Positions 32,787 through 44,943 of a stretch of DNA of 64,000 nt are shown here, one piece after another. Both the position numbers and the translations under genes were made by a program. This stretch comes from Fragum whitleyi (taxonomy: Eukaryota > Mollusca > Bivalvia > Cardiida > Cardiidae), in NCBI GenBank assembly GCA_948146395.1, contig OX411556.1, positions 25,403,596-25,467,595 of the forward strand. Reading direction: 5' to 3'. The notes under the pieces are model-generated. The model was not told the origin of the DNA and ran no database searches. It saw only the letters and a program-made list of their open reading frames with translations. Position 1 is the first letter of the stretch. The number at the start of each line of letters is the position of its first letter.

Positions 32787-33036
32787 TTGAGCCTGTGCAT
32801 GACATTTCTAACAATTTAACATGTGCATGAGGGGCCAAAATTAACCAACCTTGACTGCCAAGTACATTGTAGTATAATAAGAAGTTTGCCTGACTTTCTA
32901 AAGACACTTTTGAACCCTTTCTTGCTACAGAGCGCAAAAGTAAAGACACTGGTCAGACTGTGCAGATGCACAGGCAGGCCAGAGTCTTTGCTTGGTGTAC
33001 AGCTGAGATTGTTGGAAATGTAACACACAGGCTCAA
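32787..33036. mobile_element. MITE family N (N2)
   Basis: 250 bp with ends TTGAGCCTGTGCATGACAT and the inverse ACACACAGGCTCAA with GTTGGAAATGT. The internal palindrome is GGTCAGACTGTG / GCACAGGCAGGCC. Further copies are at 1755 and 53660. Confidence 0.8.
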
Positions 33037-33761
33037 TTATAACATTGGTCTCTATGGTGATAGGGGAGGTACATTTGGACACCAATGCTTTTCAGCATTC
33101 TTTTACCCATTTAAAATATTTTTGTCAAATGAAATAAATGCAAATAATACAAATAGAGTTGTTTTAGCATTTGCTTATTTTCCCCCTCACTTGGACTGAT
33201 TGAGAAATAGTCAATTTCATAATTTAGAGAGTTATATTTTAACTTTATTTCTCTAATACTAAAATTAAGTCATATTCTTAATTCCATGTGTTCAATCCAC
33301 TAATAAATACACTGTAGTAGCAAAAGCAAAACTTTCCCTAATTAAACCCAATTTGCAGTATATCATTTATTTCAAAATCATCATAAAAAGCCTTCTTTTT
33401 TGGAATACATTTATTTGACACTTTTACCATTAAGATATGAATTGACATAAATTTGAAACAGATTGCTGCTAGGACACCAAAATGCCAAAACTAAAGCATG
33501 AATTAAATTTGTAGCTTTGACTTTCTGTTGCCAACCGATAAATTAGTAGGAAACAATCTAAGTTTATGCTGTCTGCCAAAGTTTTATGTACAGGAGAAAT
33601 ATGCCATGAATAAAACAGCAGGAGAAGGGTTAACAAAAGTGCATATCCAAAGCAAGGTGCCATTTTTCAAATATCTGAGTTTTTTTTCTCTTTTTTTGTT
33701 GTTTTTTCGTTTTATCCAGAACTCAAGGTACTAGAACACAACGTAGGAAAACAAATTGATT
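33037..33761. other. No feature recognised
   Basis: AT-rich, with a T-rich run near 33680-33710. No exon supported. Confidence 0.4.
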
Positions 33762-33828
33762 GCAAAGTGCGAAACAGTTGTAACTGCCTATAAACATATA
33801 GGCAGTTACAACTGTTTCATGCTGAGCC
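33762..33828. mobile_element. Mini-palindrome, family P (P4)
   Basis: GCGAAACAGTTGTAACTGCC with the mirrored GGCAGTTACAACTGTTTC. Confidence 0.8.
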
Positions 33829-33873
33829 AACAAAATAGGACCTGTTTACCAACCTTAATCAATATTAAAGGAA

Positions 33874-33935
33874 CCAGTACAAAACTATTGTAAATGCCTA
33901 TATATATTTTGGAACTTACAATACTTCAGCACCCA
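33874..33935. mobile_element. Mini-palindrome, family Q (Q4)
   Basis: CAGTACAAAACTATTGTAAA with a partly decayed right arm ACTTACAATACTTCAGC. Only about 45 bases from P4. Confidence 0.6.
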
Positions 33936-34169
33936 CCCCTGATTTTGTCCAATCTGAACTATTTTCCTTCAATATTTATACTGTTATCACTGTTTATCTA
34001 AGTCTGATATCCTTCCTGTAAACTGAAATGGCTTTACTATTTTCATATCTTTGTAATTAGCGCTAATCCAACATTTCTTTTGAACTCTCGTGATTCTTTC
34101 CTTTCTGTCTTATCAATTCTGGATTTCTGCCTATAATTTGTTTATTTTTGGCCTTGTGCAAAGATATAA

Positions 34170-34391
34170 CCCTTTCCTGTTTTACAAAATTTTGGACCTG
34201 TCCAAATTCAAAGGTTTTGCAGACGAAAATTGAAAGTGGATTTAATTTGAAAAATAACCATTCAGTAGGGCAGAAAATAGTGTGGAAAAAGAAGAAATTG
34301 CTTGTCAGAAGCAATTTCTTCTTTTTTTCACAATGTTTTCTCAATCATAAAATCACAGGCAAGTAAAAAGCAGGGATTAAACAGCAAAGGG
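34170..34391. mobile_element. TTAA-flanked MITE, family A (A3)
   Basis: 222 bp. The right flank is TTAA (34392-34395); the left flank is ATAA, one change from TTAA. Ends and central hairpin match A1. Confidence 0.8.
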
Positions 34392-34450
34392 TTAAGAGAC
34401 CATAAGGAAAATTATACAAGTATTCAAGCTATACTGTTCCTGTGATTTCA

Positions 34451-34604
34451 GTTAGTGGACCTTTAATAGTTCTGCAATGTTTGGAAGTAATGAACTTTAA
34501 CAGTGTTGAGCGAGGTTTCCTAATGTCTTCATTAGGAAACCTCGGTCAACATTGTGAAAGATCATGGGTTCTGAAAATTAGCGGAACTAATATGGGTCCA
34601 CTAC
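34451..34604. mobile_element. MITE family D (D2)
   Basis: GTTAGTGGACC at the left and GGGTCCACTACC at the right. The central hairpin GAGGTTTCCTAATG / CATTAGGAAACCTC is a perfect stem. Pairs with D1. Confidence 0.75.
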
Positions 34605-34926
34605 CTTTAAACAAGAGTGTACTTTAAAAGCAGATACACAAATTTTCTGTCATGTCAACAAACAAGAATCAGGTTGATAAAGTCAACACTGTATGTTAAA
34701 CAAACCATTCATATTCACGGAGGTACAGATAAGAGGGGCTAAAGCCAGCCTGAAATATTTAATCTCAATGAAGACATATGTTGTATGTACGCATTTGGAT
34801 GGTCTCAATGTAGAGAAATACTACTACTACTACCATTTTTACCACTCTCCTAGCACAGATCAGAGCTATAGATAGAGGTGGTATTTTGGATTTCAAATTG
34901 AATTATTTCACTAGTCCTGACTAAAA
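34605..34926. other. No feature recognised
   Basis: A short ACTACTACTACC run near 34830. No gene. Confidence 0.4.
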
Positions 34927-34994
34927 CCCTATTTCGTGGATACTCCTGGGAATTGTCTTGACGAAACAATTCCAATGAGTACCTACATCCTAGG
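34927..34994. mobile_element. Mini-palindrome, family U (U2)
   Basis: GGGAATTGTCTTGACG and GAAACAATTCCAATGAG, with partly decayed outer arms ending CCTACATCCTAGGG. Related to U1. Confidence 0.6.
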
Positions 34995-35045
34995 GTTTAA
35001 TTCAGAAATAAAGATTTTAAACTGGAGTTTTCCCCCTTTTATCTG

Positions 35046-35850
35046 TACCACTGATGTCTGATGATAATGAAAACATGTTTTATTAATTCGGATTTGCCAA
35101 AAAATATGGCTTTATCTTAGCACAACTGTTCAATTGCAGACTGACCACATTCAAAATTGCCCATTGTTTGTGACTTATAATTACTTTATAAAAGTACAAA
35201 GGCCATTCTACCATACTAGAAATTAAACCTGGCAAACCTAAAATTGAGTCAACAACCTCTCTTTTATCATTTGAAAGCTTGAAAGCTATTTCATGGTGGC
35301 AAAAATAAGACGTCAAATTGAAAGTCTATTCTTATTCATTTTCAAATCAAGAAAGGATCAAAATAAAGTATTTATTCAAACTCATAAATCTTTTGCTATC
35401 TGTGCAAAGACATTTTTTCGATCATAACAACCAAACTGTCTACCTCTTAAGTAGAAATACGGATATATTATGTACCTCACTGAAACAATGACTGAAAACT
35501 TCAGAACAGTTACCTCGGGCCCAAACCTTGGCTGGGTAAAAGAAGGTGAATAGAAAATCAGTTTAAAAAGGGGCATAACTTGGACAAAATACATCTAGAG
35601 TTTCCCACCATGTTCCAACGTACATGTTTCCCTCATTACAGTGAACAAGCTTCATTTCAATTGTAATTGACTTCTGTTAAAACCAGAGATATCACACAAT
35701 ATTGAAGTTATCACACAAGGACAATAACCTCTATGACAATGACAACATTTCTTATTTTGGACCAGTCCAAAACTTTGGTGTTGGGTAAAAATAAACAGGT
35801 TCAATAAGAAAGGGTAGAGCAAGTCTAAAATCTTTATTACTATACAAAAA
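35046..35850. other. No feature recognised
   Basis: AT-rich; several short minus-strand frames lack any recognisable feature. Confidence 0.4.
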
Positions 35851-35917
35851 CCTATGTTGTTAGAACTCATTTGAATTGTCTTGATGAGACAATTCCAATG
35901 AGTTCCAACAACATAGG
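35851..35917. mobile_element. Mini-palindrome, family U (U1)
   Basis: CCTATGTTGTTAGAACTCAT pairs with ATGAGTTCCAACAACATAGG, and the inner AATTGTC pairs with GACAATT. A 67-base near-perfect palindrome. Confidence 0.8.
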
Positions 35918-36256
35918 ATTTGTCAATCTATTGTTGATATCAGTCTGTAGCCTTACACAAAAGTCATGCAGCACTAAATTTGTGATACATAACATAAATA
36001 CACGTAAGAGTTTAAAGTATTAATGCAACAGTTTATGTATTAATCTCTACTTATGCAATCCCAGATTACATATCATTAATCAACTAAGTAAAAAACATTT
36101 GGCAGAGTTTTACAAATCAACCTGCCTTGCTGTTCGTCAACAAACCCTTTTCATAAAGACCAACATATTGCCTTGATTAATATACACTATGTGCTTCAAT
36201 TAAAATAATCGTACTGCTCAAAACATTTCAGTAAAAGGAAAAAAATGTTGTTCTCA

Positions 36257-36336
36257 TATCGAGGGTTTGGTGCAAGACTGTAGTAAGTGTATATACAATG
36301 TATTTACACTATCTACAGTCTTGCACCGAACCCTCG
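36257..36336. mobile_element. Long palindrome, family Q-like (Q5)
   Basis: ATCGAGGGTTTGGTGCAAGA and the mirrored TCTTGCACCGAACCCTCGAT with inner GTAGTAAGTG. The outer arms differ from other Q copies, but the inner layout is the same. Confidence 0.75.
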
Positions 36337-36610
36337 ATATATCTTTTTTTTTAACTAAAAGGACCACTGTGAATCAATAATCACTTGACCAATCAAATTA
36401 TTTTTATCTAATAACTATACAAATATCCATGTGATAACACCTCATGAGATATCTTTTATGATATCACATGGATATTTTTAGAACAATGCCATAATGCAGT
36501 TATTTTTTAGAAACATGGGAAAAACTTGTATTTCTGTTAAAACCATCGAAGGAAACAAGACAAACAAAATTATAAGATAAATATAATACCTACTAAGCAT
36601 ATTGTATAAA

Positions 36611-37701
36611 ACAAGAGGCCCAAGAGGGCCTGTATCGCTCCACTGGATTAACTAGAAAGCCATGAATGGCTTGTGTCGCTCCACAGGCTTGAATTTCTTG
36701 TAATAGCAAATCTAAGTTTTGACTATATTTTTGGATATTTTTGTGGTCTTCTGATGTTGAAACGATTTTCAAAGTTTCCACTATTATAACATATAGAGAA
36801 ATGACCTCTGCCCACAAAAGACATATTTTTCATCCAATGACAATAATTTTTGGCTGCATGATAATGGATCACCCTATGATCATACTTATGAAGTTTGATT
36901 GATATCCATCATTTATATTCTGAGAAAATGATTTTCAAAGTTTCCACTATATAACATTTAGAGAAATGACCTCGGCCCATAAAATACTTATTTTTCATCC
37001 GATCACAATAATATTTGGCAGACTGATAAAGAATCACTCAAGGATCATTCCTGTGAAATTTGGTTGATATCTATTTGTTAGATTCTGAGAAAATGATTTT
37101 CAAAGTTTCCACTATACAACATATAGAGAAATGACCTCCGCCCATAAAATAAATATTTTTTATCTGATCACAATAATTTTTGGTAGACTGATAAAGGATA
37201 ACCCAAGGATCATTCATGTAAAATTTGGTTGATATCTATTAGTTAGATTCTGAGAAAATGATTTTCAAAGTTTCCACTATATAACATATAGAGAAATGAC
37301 CTCCGCCCATAAAATATATATTTTTCATCTGATCACAATAATTTTTTGTAGACTGATAAAGGGTCACCCAAGGATAATTCATGTAAAATTTTATTGGTAT
37401 CCATCAATTAGAACCTGAGAAAAGTCGCTTTTTACCATATTTGGAAATTAGCCACGCCCATTAAATCCATGTTTTTCATTGGATCAAAATTTCTTGAACA
37501 ACTTTGAAAGAGGGTCACCCAAGGATCATTCCTGTGAAGTTTGGTTGAAATCCATCCAGTAGTTTCTGAGGAGAAGATTTTTAAAGAAAAAGTTTACGAC
37601 CTGACGCACGGACGCACGGACGCACGGACGGACGGACGGACGCACGACGGACACAACGCCATGACAATAGCCCCAGTGGCTTTCAGCCAGTGGAGCTAAA
37701 A
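36611..37701 (+). mobile_element. Helentron-like element E2 with two heads
   Basis: Head ACAAGAG (36611), hairpin AGGCCC-AAGA-GGGCCT, and head motif GCTCCACTGG (36637-36646). A second diverged head follows at 36652-36684 with its own hairpin AAGCC-ATGAAT-GGCTT and GCTCCAC. The tail at 37670-37697 holds CCAGTGGCT-TTC-AGCCAGTGGAGCT. Its CCAGTGGAGC (37687-37696) is the exact inverse of the first head motif. The GGACGCACGGACG run before the tail is typical of these elements. Confidence 0.85.
36705..37440. repeat. Tandem array in E2
   Basis: About four units of 170-180 bases with GAGAAAATGATTTTCAAAGT, AGAGAAATGACCTCCGCCC and GACTGATAAAGG. The same unit type forms E6. Confidence 0.8.
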
Positions 37702-37869
37702 ATCTCAAGATTTGAAAGGGAGATATTGAAAATAGAAGGTAATGAAAGTGAACAGCATTCAAAAGGAATTCAGATTTTTTCTAAGTTGAAACTCACTTAT
37801 GAAGAAATGAACTTATTTATCTCATATGTAAAATTATAAGGGAGAAAACTATACAGATATCACTTTAAA

Positions 37870-40800
37870 ACAAGAGGACCAGAATGGCCATAAACCGCTG
37901 ACTTGAATTTTATTGATCCAGTGGATCTCATCTAATCCAAATTTCTTGAACAACTTTAGAAGAGGGTCACCCAAGGAACATTCTGGTAAAGTTTCATTGA
38001 AATAAGCCCAATGGTTCAGGAGGAGATGTCGTTCAAAGATTTCAGGGTCAAAAAAGTCCCGCCCTGCCACGCCCATATTTGGGGGTCAATCCAAATTTCT
38101 TGAACAACTTTAGCAGAGGGTCACCCAAGGAAGATTCTGGTAAAGTTTCATTGAAATTGGCCCATTGGTTCAGGAGGAGATGTTGTTCAAAGATTTTGGG
38201 GTCAAAATAAGCCCTGCCCTGCCACGCCCATATTTGGGGGTCAATCCAAATTTCTTGAACAACTTTGGAAGAGGGTCACCCAAGGAACATTCTGGTAAAG
38301 TTTCATTGAAATCAGCCCAATGGTTCAGGAGGAGATGAGGTTCAAAGATTTCAGGGTCAAAATAAGCCCCACCCTACCAAGCCCATATTTGGGGGTCAAT
38401 CCAAATTTCTTGAACAACTTTAGAAGAGGGTCACGCAAGGAACATTCTGGTAAAGTTTCATTAAAATTGGCCTAATGATTCAGGAGGAGATGTCGTTCAA
38501 AGATTTCGGGGTCAAAATATGCCCCGCCCTACCACGCCCATATTTGGGGGTCAATCCAAATTTCTTGAACAACTTTAGAAGAGGGTCACCCAAGAAACAT
38601 TCTGGTAAAGTTTCATTGAAATCAGCTCAATGGTTCAGGAGGAGATGTTGTTCAAAGATTTTTGGGTCAAAATATGCCCCGCCCTGCCACGCCCATATTT
38701 GGGGGTCAATCCAAATTTCTTGAACAACTTTAGAAGAGGGTCACCCAAGGAACATTCTGAGCAAAGTTTCATCAAAATCCACCCATTGGTTCAGGAGGAG
38801 ATGTCGTTCAAAGATTTTGGGGTCAAAATATGCCCCGCCCTGCCACGCCCATATTTGGGGGTTAATCCAAATTTCTTGAACAACTTTAGAAGAGGGTCAC
38901 CCAAGGAACATTCTGAGCAAAGTTTCATCAAAATCCACCCATTGGTTCGGGAGGAGAAGATGTTTAAAGATTTTGGGGTCAAAATATGCCCCGCCCTGCC
39001 ACGCCCATATTTGGGGGTATATCCGAATTTCTTGAACAACTTTAGCAGAGGGTCACCCAAGGAACATTCTGGTAAAGTTTCATTAAAATTGGCCTGATGG
39101 TTCAGGAGGAGATGTCATTCAAAGATTTCAGGGTCAAAAAAAGTCCTGCCCTGCCACGCCCATATTTGGGGGTCAATCCAAATTTCTTGAACAACTTTAG
39201 AAGAGGGTCACCCAAGGAAAATTCTGGTAAAGTTTCATTGAAATCAGCCCAATGGTTCAGGAGGAGATGAGGTTCAAAGATTTCAGGGTCAAAATAAGCC
39301 CCACCCTGCCAAGCCCATATTTGGGGGTCAATCCAAATTTCTTGAACAACTTTAGAAGAGGGTCACGCAAGGAACATTCTGGTAAAGTTTCATTAAAATT
39401 GGCCTAATGGTTCAGGAGGAGATGTCGTTCAAAGATTTCGGGGTCAAAATATGCCCCGCCCTGCCACGCCCATATTTGGGGGTCAATCCAAATTTCTTGA
39501 ACAACTTTAGAAGAGGGTCACCCAAGAAACATTCTGGTAAAGTTTCATTGAAATCAGCTCAATGGTTCAGGAAGAGATGTCGTTCAAAGATTTTTGGATC
39601 AAAATATGCCCGGCCCTGCCACGCCCATATTTGGGGGTTAATCCAAATTTCTTGAACAACTTTGGAAGAGGATCACCCATGGAACATTCTAAGCGAAGTT
39701 TCATCAAAATCCACCCATTGGTTCAGGAGGAGAAGTCGTTCAAAGATTTCGGGGTCAAAATATGCCCCGCCCTGCCACGCCCATATTTGGGGGTAAATCC
39801 AAATTTCTTGATCAACTTTAGCAGAGGGTCACCCAAGGAACATTCTGGTAAAGTTTCATTAAAATTGGCCTGATGGTTCAGGAGGAGATGTCATTCAAAT
39901 ATTTCAGGGTCAAAAAAAGTCCTGCCCTGCCACGCCCATATTTGGGGGTCAATCCAAATTTCTTGAACAACTTTAGAAGAGGGTCACCCAAGGAACATTC
40001 TGGTAAAGTTTCATTAAAATTGGCCTGATGGTTCAGGAGGAGATGTCATTCAAAGATTTCAGGGTCAAAAAAAGTCCTGCCCTGCCACACCCGTATTTGG
40101 GGGTTAATCCAAATTTCTTGAACAACTTTAGAAGAGGGTCACCCAAGGAAAATTCTGGTAAAGTTTCATTGGAATCAGCTCAATGGTTCCGGAGGAGATG
40201 TCGTTCAAAGATTTCGGGGTCAAAATATGCCCCGCCCTGCCACGCCCATATTTGGGGGTAAATCCAAATTTCTTGAACAACTTTAGCAGAGGGTCACCCA
40301 AGGAACATTCTGGTAAAGTTTCATTGAAATCAGCCCAATGGTTCAGGAGGAGATGAGGTTCAAAGATTTCGGGGTCAAAATAAGCCCCACCCTGCCAAGC
40401 CCATATTTGGGGGTCAATCCAAATTTCTTGAACAACTTTAGAAGAGGGTCACCCAAGGAACATTCTGGAAAAGTTTCATTAAAATTGGCCTGATGGTTCA
40501 GGAGGAGATGTCGTTCAAAGATTTCGGGGTCAAAATATGCCCTGCCCTGCCACGCCCATATTTGGGGGTCAATCCAAATTTCTTGAACAACTTTAGAAGA
40601 GGGTCACCCAAGAAACATTCTGGTAAAGTTTCATTGAAATCAGCTCAATGGTTCAGGAGGAGATGTCGTTCAAAGATTTTTGGGTAAAAATATGCCACGC
40701 CCTGCCACACCCATATTTGGGGGTTAATCCAAATTTCTTGAACAACTTTAGAAGAGGGTCACCCAAGGAACATTCTGAGCAAAGTTTCATAAAAATCCAC

Positions 40801-41390
40801 CCATTGGTTCAGGAGGAGAAGATGTTTAAAGATTTTGGGGTCAAAATATGCCCCGCCCTGCCACGCCCATATTTGGAGGTATATCCAAATTTCTTGAACA
40901 ACTTTAGCAGAGGGTCACCCAAGGAACATTCTGGTAAAGTTTCATTAAAATTGGCCTGATGGTTCAGGAGGAGATGTCATTCAAAGATTTCAGGGTCAAA
41001 AAAAGTCCTGCCCTGCCACGCCCATATTTGGGGGTCAATCCAAATTTCTTGAACAACTTTAGAAGAGGGTCACCCAAGGAACATTCTGGTAAAGTTTCAT
41101 TGAAATCAGCTCAAAGGTTCCGGAGGAGATGTCGTTCAAAGATTTTGGGGTCAAAATATGCCACCCCCTGCCACGCCCATATTTGGGGGTCAATCCAAAT
41201 TTCTTGAACAACTTTAGAAGAGGGTCACCCAAGGAACATTCTGGGCAAGTGTCATCAAAATCCACCCATTGGTTCAGGAGGAGAAGATGTTTAAAGAAAA
41301 GTTTATGCACGCACGGACGCACGGACGGACGCACGACGGACACCTCGCCATGACAATAGCTCGCTGGCCTTCGGCCAGTGGAGCTAAAAA
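37870..41390 (+). mobile_element. Helentron-like element E3, largest copy
   Basis: Head ACAAGAG at 37870 with hairpin GGACCAGAATGGCC (imperfect) and head motif CGCTGACTTGAA. The tail, CGCTGGCC-TTC-GGCCAGTGGAGCTAAAAA (41362-41390), follows a GCACGGACGGACGCACGACG run. Here head and tail do not match each other, unlike in the other copies. This fits a recombinant or a mutated head. The centre is a long 155-base array. Short frames cross it but drift out of phase because 155 is not a multiple of three. Confidence 0.8.
37930..41290. repeat. Array of ~21 units of 155 bp with higher-order structure
   Basis: The phrase CTGCCACGCCCATATTTGGG recurs every 155-156 bases, 21 times. Unit variants recur at longer distance: CCCAAGAAACATTCTGG at about 38589, 39521 and 40607 (spacings ~932 and ~1086, or 6 and 7 units), and GATGAGGTTCAAAGATTTC at about 38336, 39266 and 40353. 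Blocks of several units have therefore been duplicated together. Confidence 0.9.
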
Positions 41391-41392
41391 TA

Positions 41393-41469
41393 TCTAACTC
41401 GGTTGTTGGAAGTGATAATTGTCTTGGCAAAGCCTCAGCAATTATCAATTCCTCCAACCCTGTTAGATT
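41393..41469. mobile_element. Palindrome directly after E3
   Basis: TCTAAC outer arms, TTGTTGGAAGTGATAATTG and CAATTATCAATTCCTCCAAC inner arms. About 77 bases, abutting the tail of E3. Confidence 0.65.
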
Positions 41470-41591
41470 TTTTTTTCATACAATACATGAAGTATGTATT
41501 ACATATACATGTATCTAAATCTAAAGTGAAATAATAGTGGCTGTCATTCTCAGCCATTTAGATGATTTTTTTTTTGAAAAAGATCTTAAAA

Positions 41592-41628
41592 GTTGTAACT
41601 ACAGTTTATTCAAGATGTTATTGTATCC
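41592..41628. mobile_element. Family T fragment
   Basis: TTGTAACTACAGTTTATTCA with a decayed right arm. Confidence 0.4.
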
Positions 41629-41858
41629 ACTAATGACTTTCCTTTTGTCTCATGTTCCATGTGGCTAGAAAGCTGTTGATTCTAATGATTATTAATTTGT
41701 TTCTGGAAGCTATTTCAGCTTCAAACAAATTAGACAACCATCATTACCACAATATTCAACGATATACAAAGATAGTAATTTTGTGCGTTACTCTTTCAAG
41801 GAAATATGCTGTTGGTCCCGAATCAAAAAGGTAAATAAACTCTCTAAATAATAATAAT

Positions 41859-41934
41859 CGATGGCTCACTGTGAAACAGTTGTAACACCCTATAAACATA
41901 TAGGGACTTACAACTGTTTTGCGCCGAGCCATCA
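41859..41934. mobile_element. Mini-palindrome, family P (P5)
   Basis: CGATGGCTCACTGTGAAACA and the mirrored GTTTTGCGCCGAGCCATC. The inner arm CCCTATA has changed on both sides (CACCCTATA / TATAGGGA), partly as paired changes. Confidence 0.8.
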
Positions 41935-42146
41935 TAATGAATTCTCAATTATTTCTAACGTTCCACACACAATCATGTTTTCATTAGCATAATTTTGCAT
42001 TTTCATTCCCATACATATCAAATAGATTTCAGTATCAAAATACATCATGCCAAAGGACTGGTTTTATTTGCCATTGAAGGTTTTTGCAGTAAAGTGGAAT
42101 CCGGTTGATAGCAACACTAACTTATCAAAACTTTTGTTGCTATTAA

Positions 42147-42377
42147 CCCTTGTCATGCTGAAACCGGAAAATTCCTTCTTTGGCAGGAGGTAAAGACAAA
42201 GATCAGCCTGCACACTTGTGCAGTCTGATCCTAGTCTCTACCACCTGAATTTCTTTTCTAAAATAGAACATTTGAAGATTCATATTTTGAAAATGTATGT
42301 ATATTAGTGCATCCTATGCTTTCGGCAATTTGATTTTAAAGCATTTTTTCTTATGTTTTTATTCAGCATGACATGGG
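42147..42377. mobile_element. TTAA-flanked MITE, family M (M1)
   Basis: 231 bp between TTAA at 42143-42146 and 42378-42381. Ends CCCTTGTCATGCTGAA and TTCAGCATGACATGGG. Internal palindrome GATCAGCCTGCACA / TGTGCAGTCTGATC. Like family A it duplicates TTAA and starts CCC, so a piggyBac-like origin is inferred. Confidence 0.85.
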
Positions 42378-42381
42378 TTAA

Positions 42382-43539
42382 TAAGGAGTAAAAGGGTCAT
42401 TTGTTTTTAAAACCTATTGCTTGTATACATAGTCAGTTGCAATAAAGCAGGAAATTACAATTATCAGGGTTGCGATTAAAAGCATTCCACTGTCCTGGGT
42501 AAAATACAGTGTACAACAAGAAATTGTGAATTTAATCAATACTTGTTTGTGTGGTAGAAAAACAACACAGTAAAAGGAGATAATTAATTGCTTGCAACAA
42601 GCAATTTTTCCATTTACCTTGTTGCTTTATACAGATAAAACACAAATCTCTTTCAGCTAATACTATGGCTAACAATTTGAAATATCTTTTTCATAGTAAA
42701 TCAAATATTAGCTCACATAACATTTTCAGTCCTACATTACCATCAAAACGGTGTCAATAAAGCCATTCCTCTGAAATGTTCAGTTATAAAGAATTTTACA
42801 CAAGTTTCAGTAAGTTTCATAAGAGAACAAAATGAGTTTGTAAAAATCTAATGCCCCCAGAAATGTTTTCTTTAGAAGTTATTTAACTGACCTTGACCTC
42901 GTCAAATGACCTTTAACTTGACCTTCAAAGATTAGGATTAATAAGAGGAACCTTTATGCCAAATTCGAGAATTTTCACTTGAGTTCTAATGAAATCATAG
43001 GAAAATATTCAGTTCCTATGTTAAATTTTCATAGACAGACAGGACAATAGCAATATACATGTTTGTACAATAACTCCCTGATCTATAGATGCGGGGCATA
43101 GAAATAGCAGCATTTTCTACTTTATTATGACAAAATGGTTCAACAATGGTATGTGCTGAGTATATTTTCAGTTTTGCCATTTATGGTTTGCCTTTTTTTA
43201 TTTTTTTCTCATCACTTACAGTGATTTTATAAATTTGTTTTAAGGTGGTAGCTATGACAAATGAGAAATATGAAACTGGCTGAATGTAAGGAGTCGACCC
43301 TTGACATCTTAACTTTTCAGTGCTTTAATATGGTAAGGGCCATGCATCATTTGCCCAATTACAGCTTTTTGACATCCCTTAAGAAAAAGAGCTTTGGAAA
43401 ATACAGAAATCATGGAAGATGAAGAAAGTCTCAGAAAAAATACAAAATTTTTAGAAATTTCATTAACTATAAATATTGTCCTCTGAACCTTCCTTGAACT
43501 TTGACTTGTCTTAAATTTTATAGTCTGGTAATGAGTTAA
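42382..43539. other. No gene seen; degenerate repeat
   Basis: A hairpin AATTGCTTGCAACAAGCAATT lies at 42583-42606. 42880-43060 has TGACCTTGACCTCGTC words and a GACAGACAGGAC end, resembling a worn tandem-cored element. Confidence 0.4.
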
Positions 43540-43781
43540 CCCTTGTCATGCTGATAAAAAAAATCTTTGCAAAATTGCAACAAAATCAATGTGCTCAAAG
43601 CAGTGGATGCATTAATTGTGAGTAGGTTATTATTTTGAAAATGAAAAATTTCAGCTTTTAAAGATTCAACAAAGGGAAAACAGGTGGTATAGACAAACAT
43701 CAGACTGCACATATGTGCAGGCTGATGTTTGTGTATAGCTCCTGCCAAAGCAGGAAAATTCTGGGTTCAGCCTGACAAGGG
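43540..43781. mobile_element. TTAA-flanked MITE, family M (M2)
   Basis: 242 bp between TTAA at 43536-43539 and 43782-43785, in inverted orientation relative to M1. Palindrome GCACATATGTGC is at the centre. Confidence 0.85.
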
Positions 43782-43785
43782 TTAA

Positions 43786-44877
43786 TAAAGCATTGTGACA
43801 TTATTCTAATAAAGGCCAATATCTAAATTTCTCATTGTAGCATACCACCTTAAGCTTATCATAGTTTGAGGTATCTTTGGTTGTAATAATCACAGATTAA
43901 TTTTGGATCTTGTTTGAGTGATCCATTCCTAAATTAATATCTTAGTACTTAAGGGTATCTTAGAACTAAAAGGTAACAGTTCTAGTTCTTATAAACATAA
44001 TTATAAGCACTTATGGCTTGTTTGCAAAAAACCCTTATTCTGTATAAACAATATTCATAATGGTCTAAAGCACTGAGCTTTTCACTCATTTATATTGACA
44101 TTTATAAATTTATGACCTATGTCGCTGGAGTGTAATAACACCATTGAATATTTTTTATATTATATGTATGTAATTGCACTAGTGGAATAACTATGCAATG
44201 AGCTATGAACTAGTATCAAAATTAAATTTTTATTGTGAAAATGATGTCATAATGCATTTCATGACATCAATTCACAAAAGGCTTTATATCTTTTCCAGAA
44301 TAACTTGAATCAATTAATTTCTGGAATTTCTTCCAACATAAAATTTATTTTTTAGCTTTTATGAGCATTTGAATATTCATGTTTAAGCAGGGTGAGATTG
44401 GATATCTGTGCAGTCTGATCTTAGTCTACAGCACTTTTTGACTCCTAAGCAAAGCTAGCACATTTTGAGGGAAAAGGACAATAAAACCCTTAATTTCCTT
44501 TTCCCATAGTATTTCTCTTGAAGGATCTTTGATATCCACATGTTAAGTATTGTAGAGGTCTAGGGACGTTTTGATCATCGAAGTTGTGTCAGCAATCTCA
44601 AAATAGTAGAGGCATCTTGAGTGTAATCTTCTACGCAGCACATTCAACATTCCGTCAAGCAACCATTCCTCTCGCACACAATAAATAACGAAAATGAAGT
44701 AATCTGTAAATAAAACAAAATATATACAATGTTATATGAAGTATTTTTACACTTCATTGTTTGTCGAGAGCACTAAAGAATACAAAGACCGAGGCAAATT
44801 ATTTTACATGTACGCTAAAAAATATTACCCTTTCTTATGCGGTTCAGTACATATTCCTACTTTGCATATAGCTATGG
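43786..44877. other. No feature recognised
   Basis: AT-rich. A short GTGCAGTCTGATCTTAGTCT piece of family M/N lies near 44408. No gene. Confidence 0.4.
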
Positions 44878-44943
44878 CAGACAGTGTAGACTAAGATCAG
44901 CCTGCAAAGGCATGCAGGCTGATCTTAATCCACACTGCCTGCT
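44878..44943. mobile_element. Palindrome with GATCAGCCTGC arms
   Basis: GGCAGACAGTGTAGACTAAG with GATCAGCCTGC pairs against GCAGGCTGATC and the mirrored outer arm TCCACACTGCC. About 28 paired bases per arm. Confidence 0.75.

Noticed and set aside
38475..41353. Many 60-155 codon frames (repeating KDFGVKICPALPRPYLG)
   Set aside because: They are translations of the 155-bp array, which shifts frame each unit and occurs on both strands. Nothing suggests a selected protein.
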